Source: Leptasterias polaris (lineage: Eukaryota > Echinodermata > Asteroidea > Forcipulatida > Asteriidae). From it: 64,000 nucleotides of DNA. The DNA is taken from the NCBI GenBank assembly GCA_037783415.1, contig JAZGTN010000022.1, positions 1,550,001-1,614,000 on the forward strand. Direction: 5' to 3'. Below are positions 42,196-55,400 of this stretch, one piece after another. The notes under the pieces were generated by a model. That model searched no databases and was not told the origin of the DNA. It saw only the letters and a program-made list of their open reading frames with translations. The stretch's first letter is position 1. Each line of letters starts with the position of its first letter. Both the position numbers and the translations under genes were made by a program.

Positions 42196-42552
42196 CTAAT
42201 AATAATAGCAACATTTATAATGCGCACGTATCCACCCCAAGGGATGCTCAAATCGCCTAACATACTATTACCCCTGGTCACTGGGCCATTTATTTCATTC
42301 CTTAAACCATCTCAGCTCCCTGGGGAGTATACAGCCTGTGCTGCAATATATGTGCTACTAGGCTAAATCAATCACAAGAACCATCTCTGCCCTCACAGGT
42401 ACCCATTTTACCCCTGGGTGGAGAGAAGCAATTATAGTTAAGTGTCTTGCTCAGGGACACAAGTGTCACGACCGGGACTCGAACCCACACTCTGCTGAAC
42501 AGAAACACCAGAGCTTGAGTTCGGTGCTCTTAACCGCTCGGCCACGACACGC
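42181..42552 (-). mobile_element. tRNA-derived SINE, reverse copy of the 3238 family
   Basis: Read on the minus strand it gives GTGTCGTGGCCGAGCGGTTA, then GTGTGGGTTCGAGTCCCGG, GTCCCTGAGCAAGACACTTA, ACCCAGGGGTAAAATGGGTA and CTCCCCAGGGAGCTGAG. The tail is an ATT repeat. Heads of this type also occur at 49603, 53423 and 57747. Confidence 0.8.
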
Positions 42553-42715
42553 TGTCCTCTTCAAACAGTCCTCTTCATCCCATATGTAAATTTGACATCA
42601 ATATTTATAAAATATAGACTTCGTTTAAAAGATTGGAACATTCTCCATATTTACTGCTCAACAGATTTCAATCTGATTGCTAGGAACTGGTTACCCAGTG
42701 GTTTTTCCTAACCAG

Positions 42716-42874
42716 GGCCCAATTTCATGGAGCTGCTTAAGCACAAAAAGTAGCTAAGCACAGCAACATTATGCTTACCAGATTAAGGTTACCAGTCAGG
42801 TATCCTGCACTTTTTTGGCTTAGCAAGAAAAATGTTAAGCAATATTTAAGCAACTCTATGAAATACGGCCCAGC
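42716..42874. repeat. MITE family 2, reference-quality copy
   Basis: GGGCCCAATTTCATGGAGCT at the left and AACTCTATGAAATACGGCCC at the right form imperfect terminal inverted repeats. The internal TTATGCTTACCAGATTAAGG is shared with 13018-13187. Confidence 0.7.
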
Positions 42875-43049
42875 CCACCCATGATCGGTATACCTGAACC
42901 CTTGCAGTCCAACCCACTGCACTTCATCATGATCAGTCCAAACAGTTGCTGTGGCAAACTGAACCTGGGCATCAGTCGTTTTAATTGCAGAAAACCTGGT
43001 AAAACTTTCTTCTCTCAACAACGTTGTGGCCAAGCAGTCTAGTTCACCA

Positions 43050-43385
43050 AACCCAAGCACTGGTGTGGTCAGCAGCAGAGTGTGGGTTCAAGACTCGGTC
43101 ATGACACTTGTGCCCCTGAGCAAGGCACTTAACCATAATTGCTTCGTAAAAAGTTGGGAAGGTAGTGCATTCTGCTCTACCAGACAGGCTCCTAGTGGAT
43201 GATACCCATGCCTACATCCTAAGGACTGTGAAGGGGGTATTACCCTGTTACAGCCCCAGGAGTAGGTAGCAACGTGCCCCTGGTGGCAGTTGATTTGGGT
43301 CGATAGCCCGAATCAGTTAAGTGTAGCCCTCGCCTTGAAGTGGCTGTCCGTGGCCCTGTGATGTAATGCGATCTCTCATAAAATT
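43050..43385 (+). mobile_element. 5'-truncated tRNA-derived SINE
   Basis: It begins within the anticodon-side part of a tRNA-like head (CAGCAGAGTGTGGGTTCAAG), followed by GTGCCCCTGAGCAAGGCACT and a long body not shared with the other copies here. It ends about 110 bp from the WDR93 stop codon. Confidence 0.6.
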
Positions 43386-43496
43386 AAACAAATAAAATAA
43401 AACTTGGTCTACCTTGGCAAACACTGACCTAAACAGTGCATGTGTGTTACCGATGAAACCCCACAAGACCAATGGTAGGGTACATAGTGTGTAATT

Positions 43497-46400
43497 CTAC
43501 TTGCAGGGTATGACCTGTGGGGCGAGGTTATGCCATCGTCTCTTCATGCGTTGCTGACGATCATTTTGTCGGATCAACCTGTAGACGAAGACACACAAAC
43601 AAAACCATTTTCATCAGTGATTAAATATACATCTATAACAGCAAGCTATTCCCAAATTACCTCAAGTTTTGCATCCCCTTAGAACTGTTTACAGTTGAAT
43701 GGTTTCTGACTGGCACCCCCTGAACAAAGATATTGACAAAATAGGGTGACCGCCAACATAGGGCTAGATAGCTCAGTTGGTAGAGCACCAGCACGTTAAT
43801 CCGGAGGTCGTTGGATCAAATCCCGCTCTAGTCAATTTTTCTTTGTTCAACCAAAAAATAATTTAAAAATGTACCCAGTCAGTTTCCCTTGTGGTTTATT
43901 ATTTGATAACTGTTAAGTATGACAGACATTGTTTTGACAGTGTCTTCATCCCCCTTATACTTATTTTTAGGATGGAAATAAATTTACAATTTCCATCAAT
44001 AGCGCTTCGATACCGAGTAACATTTTCCAATGAGTTGACCAACCATTTGAAACTATAGTCAACTGTAAGGGTTGTGTATGATATGGCACAATTGTGCACA
44101 GAACTAACTGTGGTATGTGTGAGTACTGTGTAATCACCAATCACCACATGATAGAATTGCAGGCTAGCATATTGAATTGTCATAATTGTGAATGGTCAAA
44201 CAGTAGTGGGTTGACTGTATAGAGTGTAAATGCATTATCCACATACGATCATACTGCAGGCTGGCATATTACCATTCAAAAGCACTATAGTGGATGGTAT
44301 TGAATGGTCAGATAGTAGAAGGGTTAACTGTTTACTGTGTACCATTAGATACAATAACCACACGATATTATATTGCAGGCTGGCATAGTTTAGTCTATCA
44401 TTCAAAACCAGAGTGGATGATATTGAATGGTCAGATAGTAAGAGGGTTAACTGTTTACTGTGTACCAGTAGATACAATAACCACAAGATATTATATTGCA
44501 GGCAGGCGTGGTTTAGTCTATCATTCAAAACCAGAGTGGATGATATTGAATGGTCAGATAGTAGGAGGGTTAACTGTTTACTGTGTACCAGTAGATACAA
44601 TAACCACAAGATATTACATTGCAGGCTGGCATAGTTTAGTCTTTCACTCAAAACCAGAGTGGATGATATTGAATGGTCAGATAGTAAGAGGGTTAACTGT
44701 TTACTGTGTACCAGTAGATACAATAACCACAAGATATTACATTGCAGGCTGGCATAGTTTAGTCTATCATTCAAAACCAGAGTGGATGATATTGAATGGT
44801 CAGACAGAGTGAGGGTTGATTGTGTACCGTGCATCGGGTAAATGCATTCACCACATGATATCATATTGCAGGCTGGTAGTGGTTATAGTTTAGTCTGTCA
44901 TTCAAAACCACAGAAGATGACAATAAATGATCAGATAGCAGGAGGGCTTAAGCTTCATTGGCAACAAACTCTCAAACTTGGGTCATTATTTACCTGCAAA
45001 TAAATGAAGTATAGATAGTACCTACTTGACGTCACACAGTGTAAAGTCACTGTCTTTACAGGAAATGTTTGGGCGCCACGACTGTGCCTTTTGCATTTTT
45101 TCCCCGCAACAGGCTCATGGGAATTTCATCATACTCCTTGCATGATTGGTCATGGAGTCACTTGGCTGCGTAGAGCTATTAGAGCTTGAAGCAGCTCAAA
45201 GCTAAAATCTGAGTTGCTTGTGTATGAAGATATGACATATTTCCGGAACTATATCTTTGGTCTTTTATTGTCCAAAAGGTTTTGAGAAGCAAATGGTAAG
45301 CCAAATGAGCAGCCACTTCTTATCACTATTGGCTTTCCCTGTTTTTTAGTGCATCATCCCCTACTGGAGGTTCAAGTGTTCCTACATGTTTCTCTGCCCA
45401 CCGAGCTGGGTTGCTCAGTACTTAACTAAATATTTCTACATTTTTGTATTCTTCTGAATACTTTAAAAAAAATTGTTTATTATTGTAGATCCTTTGATTG
45501 TATACATGCAAATAAAATGATATAAAATATCTAATAATGTACCTGTTTGAGAGCAAAGAATCAAAGCGTTTCTGAGCTGTGATGTGGACGGTGAAAGGCC
45601 GAGGGTCAGCACGGTTCTTCATGAAGGGGTCCAAGGCGGGGAAAGAGCGCAGCGGAAAAACACACATACAGGTGTCAGGCGTTTCATCAGATTCATCAAT
45701 CACATCCTTCACACCTAAAACACAAAGACAAATTACTTAATCAAACTTGGCTTTGAATGTGTTTACTGCCTTAGAATTCATTTGAAAGCAAATTATCAAT
45801 TTAACTGATAAGCTAATTAAATTCTTTTGGGGAGATGATAAAACATTTGGGTTCAATCAGAGTTCGCCCTTGACTCGTTCAGTGACTGGCCAGCAGGTGC
45901 CAATCAGTTTGTCAGTTTCATAGTCCATCAACGTTTTCACTGGTGCACATTTCTTCTAAAGTTTTCTTTCAGCAATGTCATTGCTTATGACTATGGTACA
46001 CGATTTTGAAGCAAATACTGACAATCAGTGTAGTCAGCGGTTTACATGTTGCATTTGGAAGTAATGAACTAGCCAGCAGGATCACTTGGATATAACTTTT
46101 GAGTGGTACTCAAAAGTTATAACTGGCATTTGGCCAGCAGAGCAAAGGGAGACAAGCTCAATTTCAATGTCTTTCGTAATTCCATAATTTTGCTCAGATT
46201 TACAAATTGAAGTAGAAAATCTGACACAAAATGTAAAGATAACGTCTCTGAATCATGCTTCATCTAAATCTAGAATACTCCTGCGAGTCAAACTTTGCAT
46301 GTCCTTAACCAACCACATCCCCCCTCCTGTTTCTTAACCTATGTAAAATCTTTAGTCCTAACTGATTTTCAAATGATAGAGGACACCGACACCAGGTCCT

Positions 46401-49400
46401 GTAGCAGCTTTGATGTAGAATATAGCACTGGTGTCATACACTAAAAGTGGCTTTTCCTATCCCCATGAAATTATAAAAAATACCCCCTCCCCCCACTAAG
46501 TAGAAAAAAATATATTTATACCAGAAATGTTCCCTGATGTATCTTTATGCTCTATTGATCCGACAGTACTTTAAAAAAAATACTGGCATCCCAGGTGAGT
46601 AAATTCTCAACTTATTTTTTGTTTTACCTTTTATAAAAAGCATTTGAGCATTGGCAGCTGGTGACAAGACTGGGGGTACCACAGCTGTCAGCTTGCAGTC
46701 TGCTGCACGTAGACCAACGAGGCACAGCGCATGGCCCCTGCGGACATCCACCAGAGTGACTTCTCCGCCCCCACGGACCACAATGACCTACAAATTAAAG
46801 GTCAAAAAACAAACCAAACGAACATTGGAATACAGCCAAGAGTTCACATGTGTCATGCACATTATTCTTAGATCTAACTAAAAGGGGGTGGCACTGGCTT
46901 TTGCTAAAAAGATCGGTTTACTTTGTTGAAGGTCATAAAAACAAACAGGTACAAGAAACTTATTTGTGATTTCTCTAAATAGAAATTCTCTCAACTATTG
47001 TAAAATGGATGAATAGATAGGTTGCAGTGTGACGTAAGTCGGCCATCTTTACGGGCAATTTGGAACACACATTCATGCGTTACGCGTGAGAACGGCGTGC
47101 AGCACGCGCACATTTCACAAAACTCATTGCATGATTGGTTAGTGAATGACGCGGCTGCGTTAATAATTTGAGCGCTTGACGCGCCTGCAAGCCAAAATGC
47201 AATTTGCCCGTAAAGATGGCGTCTACTGGGAACTATCTATAAGTTGCACAACAACACTCCCATAACATGTGTGTATTTGGACTACCATAGTACACAAATA
47301 TTGACTGTTTTTACTTGTACTATGGTTAAGCTTAACAGCAACTCACAGGGTGATCCCCAGAGCGTTTTAATTTTCCCGAACAATGTATAACGTTCCAGGG
47401 ATCATCAAGGAAATTGTGTTCTAACCTCAGTCAATTGTTGTTCTACAACACCCCAATCAGATGCCTTATTAGGACCAAAAAGCTGTCGTTGCTATGGATT
47501 TAATTCACTGGTTGCTATGGGTGTAGTACATTGGTTGCAATTGGTGTAGTACACTGGGTGCTGTGGGAATAGTTCAATGGTTTCTATGGGTATAGTGCAT
47601 CAGCCTCGCGCGACTTCCTAGTAAAAATAATACATCATGTGATGCACTCTAAACCAATCACAAGGCAGAATGTAAGTAATGTCTGACACTATAGGGTCAA
47701 AATATTTGGAGGTGAAATGCTAGTGGCGTTTCCAGCTTTTGGTATTACCCCTGGAATAAACAATTTCAAGGAGCTGTTAGGAACATTATGATTCACTACA
47801 GGCCTGGAATTATGTGCAGGCCTGGAATTATGTGCAGGCGCAGCAAGAGAGACCATGGCTGCTGCTTCACCTGGTTTAGTGGCCCGTGGTTTCTCTTCAA
47901 ATAAACTCCCATAAGGCCCAGTTTGTACTCCACACGGCGAAAGGAAATGCAAAGTGAATTGGGTAATGAAAATAATCAGTATGCGCTGTCTTTCAATTGA
48001 GTGGCGCAAGAAATTTTGCTTCGCTTTGACAATTTGCATGACCAGGGTCGACCATTTAAGGACAAAACAAAAGAAAAGAAAACTAGTGACACCTAATTAT
48101 GTATAGTCATATGCTTCTCACAAAGGTGTGTGTATGAGTCAGCCATTACGATGTGTGCAGCACATTTATTGGCTCACACCATTCTCATCGGGGGGGGGGG
48201 GGGGGGGGGGGAGGAAGTCTGAATTTCCCCTTTGCCAGTAAGCAGCCGCCTGTTACTACCTTGGGCCTTCCATTGATTCAGTCTGACATTCACACAAAGC
48301 CACTTTCAACCATAATGTATCCTGGCTCGTTATGATTAAGACTGTGTCCCCATCCAGACTGACTCAAAATGACATGATTAAAGGCACTGTACATGTTTGG
48401 TAATTACTCAAAATATATATTAGCATAAAAACTTACTTGGTAACGAGCAACGGAGAGCTGTTGATAGTATAAAACATTGTGAGAAACGACTCCCTCTGAA
48501 GTAACGTAGTTTTTGAGAAAGAGGTAATTTCTCACTAAAATAATAAAGACTTCTGGCCAGAAGCCCTTTATTCCTATCTGAAAGCACACTAATTTGTACA
48601 ACACAGGTGTTTTTTCTGTCATCATTTTCTTGCAACTTCAATAACCAATTGAGCCCAAATTTTCACAGGCTTGTTATTTTATGCATATGTTGGGATACAC
48701 CAAGTGAGAATACTGGTCTTTGACAATTACAAAACGTGTTCAGTGCCTTTAAGTAACAAGAATAAGTTTGCCCAAGGAATTGCTTGTCTTCTGAATTCAA
48801 TGAGCATAAAACAGATGTGCTACATACAGGCAGCCAGAAAATACTTGCAAATATTCTGGGTATGAATTGGAGGGCAATAACCCCAGGAGAAGCAGCAAAA
48901 AATTGTTTAAAAAAAAACATCACATTTTTTACACATCGGATTTCTTACTTATGAGATCAAAGATGAATTGTTTTACTCATTTTGCAAAAACAAATAATTT
49001 CAGGCACATTTTCCTCACTTTCATAAGGACTATTGGGAAAGTGCATCACAAAGCTGCATTTGACCTTAAAGCCCCTGTGTAAGAACCATTTAACAGTAAA
49101 TAAACTGGGTTAGAAATAGATGTTGCAACCCTGTAAAGGAGAGCAAGAAAGAAAAAAAGTAAAACCTACCACTTGAGGAATTCCTGTGAGAGGTTGAACC
49201 GTAATCACCCTGTTTGTGATACTCTCCGAGACAGGCTCGATAACTTTGACTGTTCCAGCTCCAAGATAACCGCACCTCACAATAGACAGGCTCCCATCGG
49301 TGCAGTGGGCCAACAGGTATGCGTCAGGGGAGGTGAAGGGTTCCTTAGGGGGCTGAGCTAGGGGCAGGATGCTCGGGTTGAGGAAACAGACGTGAGATGG

Positions 49401-52400
49401 TTCCCCCGTTGGTGACAGCTTCTGCACGGCCAGGGGCACACCTGAAAGTGTTGGCGGAAGGGCAAATTATTTTAGGGTAGTATATTTGACAACCAAAAGG
49501 AAACTGGTGTTAATAATATATTTTTTTAACAGACAAATTAGAGCAGAGTAGGGGGGAGTGGCCTCAAAATCTTGACTTGGTAGAATGCAGACAGACAATT
49601 ACTTGTGGCTTGTTCTAGCCGAGTAATCAAGAGCACTAAATTCAAGCTCTGGTGTTTCTGATCAGCAGAGTGTGAGTTCGAGTCTCGGCGAAGGCACTTA
49701 TGTTCGTGAGCAAGACACAACCATTATTGCTTCGTCCTTAGGATAGGATGTAAAGCCATACATGTAAGACCCTCGTGTTGTGTAATGCACGTAAATAAAC
49801 CAAGTTATTGCCAAGAGAAGGCGTTTGCCTCGGTGTTACTGGCAGTGGCTGCTGAATGCCCCAAAGCTCCTTGTAAACCCTTACAAGGTGCTACATAATT
49901 TGGTCTCGTAAAAAAAAAAAAAAAAAAAAATTCAAAACCTGCTTGAAAATATTTCTGTTTGTTCAAGGGCCTTGAGTTCGAGTACCTTTTTGGTAGATAT
50001 GTGCGCTATACAAGACTAAATAATGTTTATTATTACCACTATGTTGATTGTAGATAGTCAGGGTCCCATCTCGATGTCCGATAGCAAGGAGTGAGGTGCA
50101 AGGAGACGTGGCTAGGCAGGTGATTTCACTGGCAAAAGGCCACACAAGGTCTGGCTTGTGCTCCAAATCTTCAGAAAAAAATAAAAATAAAAATTGAGAA
50201 CAAAAATGTAAAAAATAGAATGTGTGTGCGAGCGATAACAAATAGACCTTTCCATTGTTGATAAACAAAGTGAGCCGGTTGGCATGGACGGCCGAATGTT
50301 AGCAAAACATTCAATCGTGTTAAAAAATGTTGAAACCAAATTCAACATTTTCTGTACAGATTCATGAACTGAAATACCTTCCATGATTGGTTTATTTTTT
50401 TCAAACAAATTCAACACTATTTTTGACTATTTCTGTAACATTGCTACAAACTATGGCTATCTGTTTTTGATTTGCTTTTATGGCTTTCCATAGTTTTCCA
50501 ATCTCAGTTGGCAAAAAGTTGGACTGTGACGTTGCAATAGAAAGGTCTATAGTGACGTCATCTGAGAAGGATCGACTTGGCACCTCAAGCTGCTCTTATA
50601 CGACAACGGTGGCAATGGGTCCGGTCTAGTGCATTAGAGCAACATGCATTACAAACTCGTGCATATTGCTTAGCGTGTAATTTAAACTACTGTGTGTACA
50701 AAAAATGAATAATAAAACTCTCAAAATGTCATACTTTTTCTGTTAATTACTGCTGTCACATTCTATCAGTTCCTCCCCATACTCAGATAGTGTTTCAAAG
50801 CATTTGCAGTAATGGTAATAGCTACTTCTATAAACACAGAATAACTACAAAGCAGAGGATGATAGATTCAATAAAGACATTGTAAAGAGTAGACAATGAC
50901 TAAACATGGCCATGACTTCATTATCCTATGATTACTGCAGTGCGTGGCAGGATGTAGTGCCATGTACTTGTGATCATGTACTCATGTAGGCTTAAGAGTT
51001 AAAGGAGACGTACATTTTTGTCACATTCTGAATACAGACAGTTCCCCATAGGCGCTATTTTACCTGCAACCGGGTTTTGGCATTGGGCTGGTCATCAAGC
51101 ATTATAGTTTTTTGGGGTGTGCAACCAAGTGGTTCACCAACCAATCACGCAAGGAGTTTGAAAGACATCCTGCGTGCCGCACGCGGTATTTGCGCATAGT
51201 TGAGTGTTAAAAAATGACTATCACTGCCTGTAAAGATGGCTGACTTTAAACTGTGTGACGTCAACTGGGAACCATCAATAGTCAGAGTCACAAGAATTAT
51301 ACAGAAAAAACCTGTTGAGGTTTAACCCTAGATGTCAGTATATCAAAGTAAAGAAAAAGGAAATCAATGACTCTACAAATGTTCTTGTCAGTTTAGTGTG
51401 CATGTTTCATTTAAACAGTCTTGATCCACTTCTTCTTCTTCTTCCTAGCCTATTTCACTCCACTGCAGGAGGAAAGCCTCTTCACCAATTCTCCATTTCA
51501 CTCTATCCTCAGAGGAAATTGGTGTCCCTTCGGGAATGTTACGACCAGAGATGCGGTTGGTACCCCCTGTCCCCTTGCTAATGGCTAAACGTGGATGGAT
51601 TCAATGTTCTTGTAAAAATACCGAAAGCTTTAACTGTTTTCTCAGCAAGTCAACACCTGAAATTGAAGCTGAAACTTTCACATTTGACTTTTATTGTATC
51701 TTTCTTTATAATTTTGCCTATCTATGACCCTACATTCAAGACTGTTTTTAATCCAATATCATAGCATAATTAAACCCGCTGCTAATTACAGAATTTGAAC
51801 TGGCCTCTTGTCACCTGTGGGTACACTCAGTGGTTGAGAGGTTAAGAAATCGACTCTAGAATGTGGGCGTCTTGGGTTCGAAACCCACTTAGCCTGTGGA
51901 TAATTTTTTCCCAGCTGACTTGGAAAGAGCTGAGTAAACACTGCTTATAAATACACACATTGGTGTCAGGGTAAAATAAAAATAATATTAAAATACATGT
52001 TAATAATAAACAAATAAAAAGTAGAAAAAATAAAGAAAACATATTTGATTGGTGAGTCTCTGAAAAAAACAAAATCAGATTCACTGGGAAGAAATCATGA
52101 TTGACTAGACATAGCTAGAAAGGTGCACTGTACTAAACTTGCATGCAGCAGATCTTCATTGGTGCATAATTTACTCTAATGACCCAATTCACCTGACGTC
52201 AACACAACAATAATTCTTGGTTGCATTAATCTGGGAGTCAGTTGTCCCTGTGTGTTGGCGATGAGCACGCCTTTACTACATACTCATTCTATCTTGACAT
52301 GCAATTTTTTGACTCCCAGATCGGCAAACCATGGGCGGACAGAAGCCGCGTGTGTCATCGGTGCAAGGGGTCAATCCTGTCTGTAGTGTGAGGTCACTCT

Positions 52401-55400
52401 ACTGTAAGTCACACCTACTTCACACAAACTGGCTCCACAGATTATCAGAAGCCTGTATAACTTCGGGGCCTTACAAACGCAATTATGTTTGAAATCTCTT
52501 TGGATATTGTGGTGGCTCGGTAAGAGCCGTTTGGTTTAGCAGTCTATAGAAAGCTCTGAATCTAAGAGCTGGACTTGGTAGAAAAGTTGAATGTTTATAA
52601 TTTTCTTTTACGTACGTTCTTCAGAGGTCTTCTCAGAATTCAAAGTTTCTGTCATAAGAAATGCCTTTGAACAGTGAAAAGGGTGATTTTAGTTAACATT
52701 TAAACACAAATGTATGACAGCTTTGGAACCAGAAGTATAGCAAGAACTTTGAGTGTGAAGCAGATACGCAAGGGTGTGATGCAATGACTTACCGACAGGA
52801 TAGTGCCTACTATAAGGAGAAATATCTACCCACACTTGGCATTCAATGATGGTTTGACTAATTACTTACCTATGGTGGTTGAACGTCGATCAGAACCTTT
52901 TGTTTTCACAAAAACAATAAAGTTGCGACTTATTTTACTAATTTTGAAGAAAGAACATCTAAGGCTGATTTTTTGGTTTGAGCTTTGAGCTTTTTATGAG
53001 TTTAGGATGATTAAAAAAATGGAAGCAGCGTTTCAATAATTTGCGAGACATAAAAAACCACCATAAAAGTTGGATAATTATTGATAGGCAACCAGGCTCG
53101 ATTTCACAAAGAGTTAAGATTGATCTTAAGTGCAAATCAATCTTACATGTAATTGCTAAGCAAAGAGTGATGTCACAATACAAATCACTATGCCAATACT
53201 GTCAACTCATCTTAAGATGAATCTTAGTGCTTTGTGAAATCAACCTCTGGGCTCGGTTTTACAAAGCACTTACAATGTACATGTAGATTCATGTTAAGAT
53301 GAGTTGTCAGTATTGGCATAGTGATTTGTATTGTGACATCACACTTTGCTTAGCAGTTAAGATTGATTGGCAGTTAAGATCAATAATAGTTATTTGTGAA
53401 ATCAAGCCCAGGTACATAGATAGGTGTGTCGTGGCCGAGCTGTTAACAGCACTAAACTCAAGCTCTGTTTTTTTTTTATCAGCAGAGTGTGGGTTCGAGT
53501 CCCTGTCGTGACACTTGTGTCCTTAAGCAAGACACTTAACCATTATTCATGTTATTGCTTCGTCCTTCGGATGGGACGTAAAGCCGTAGGTCCCGTGTGT
53601 TGTGTAATGAACGTAAAAGAACCCAGTGCACTTATCGAAAAGAGAAGGAGGTTCACCCCGGTGTTCCTGGTTTGATTGGCTGCATATTGCACCACAGCAC
53701 CTTGTAAACCATTACATGGTGCTATGTAAAGGAATAGGTCTCATACTTCAACACATAACTCCACATACCTTGTAGGAAAAATACTGAGCGCCTTGAGACG
53801 CCCATCGGGAGTAGATAAAGCATTTGCGTTAACACCATGTGTATATATATCTACTTGCTGGGTAGATTTTGTTCTACATAAAGCCAACAAAGCTGTACTC
53901 CAATATCAGATTACAAGTTCTCAAAAGAACAAAATCAAACCCAGCAAGTAGATATACACATGGTGTTACCGCAAACCAAATACACATTAATAAATGCGTA
54001 TTACTTATTTATTTACATGAATTTAAACATGAATTTCATCCATCAACTCATGATGTGACATTCCGGGCAGATAAGAAGAGATTTCTCGTACCTTTTGAAG
54101 GCTTGAGGAGGTTGTAATGACAGATATTTGTGCTCCCCGTCCATGCGACAGCGATACTGTTGGGCCTGTCGTTGCTGGACTCCAGGCCCGTGACCAACAT
54201 GTGGCTTGGGTTAAGAAAACTACAAAGGGGCTGTGGGCTGTACAAAAATACAAACATAGCTCTATGAACAAACTGCCTTGTAATGATCAATTTTCTTGGT
54301 GAAGGTGCTTGCAAGAAGACAGAGAGTCTAAGAATACTTTAAAATAACTATTTCTACAAAAAATAACCTACTTTGAGTTGATGAGGGACTTTTTGTAAGG
54401 ACTCTGAACTGTGAAGGTAAATAAGCAAGTTGTAATTTGCAAGTGCTGTAGAGCATTTGGAGACAATTTATTTCAGACTTTTATTTATACAGAATTTGTA
54501 ACCATAGAGCAAGAGATACATGTAGGTCCTGATAGATGCCAGCCATCTTTATAGGGAACTTTGGTTTTGACTTTGGGCCACCAAGCATTCTAATTTGTTC
54601 ACAATTGGTTCACCGTCCAATCACTCAAGGGATGTTTAAAGCTCTGGCATGCCTCAAGTGGTTATGTTGCAAAGGCCTACAAAAATATCATTGCCACTAA
54701 AGATGGCCGCCTTAACACCGAGTGGCATCCAGTGGGAACTTTGTATTAGGGGAAAGTCTGTAGATTCTGACTGAGCTGTCTTGGCCTCCAGTCTAAACAA
54801 AACTGTCATAGCACAATTCAATTCCTCTCTGAAATAGGTTCCCAGGCCTGATAAGTCAACAGAGGCATTTGCCTCAGTTGCCCCTGGTCATTGCCTCGGT
54901 GCCGCTTGAATGTTCCAATGCAAATTCACAATTACTCATAGAGGTGCCCTTTACCGAGTAGAAATGCCTTGGTGCCCTTGCCCTTAAACAAAAAACAAAG
55001 TATAAGGCATGGGTGCCCAATACGAGAATCAAAGGAGATTTCTTATGACAAAGTGTTTACAGACAACCTGTACCTTGGTACGCTATCTTCATCTTGCAGG
55101 TATCTCAGCTCCTCTTCATGCTGTTGCCTGAACAACTGTCTTCTCTTCTCAAGGTGTTGCTCTGTTATCAGGTGCTGCTTGGTGCCAAGACCTACCACGT
55201 TACCCTCGTCAATGGCTCGGAAGATGGATGACACTGAACCCGACACACCTGGAGGTATAGGCAGAGTTTTTTTTAGGCCAAATTTATGATTAGCAGGACC
55301 TCACCAGACTGGGCACTGGGTGGTCCGTGGAGGAGGCAGGAGTGGCAGCTCAAGATTGGTCTATTTGGAAGTTTTTCACCAGTCATGCAGCAGGTGCAGA

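Larger units (their letters stand above)
41332..43496. other. Intergenic stretch downstream of WDR93
   Basis: It holds a long C run (41501-41527), three tRNA-derived SINE pieces and a MITE family 2 copy, listed separately. No protein-coding exon is supported. Confidence 0.6.

Noticed and set aside
43762..43834. Functional tRNA gene (plus strand)
   Set aside because: Same SINE family as the minus-strand copy; weaker anticodon and T stems.
44235..44864. Open frames of 209 aa (minus) and 172 aa (plus)
   Set aside because: Produced by the 123-bp minisatellite inside a WDR93 intron.
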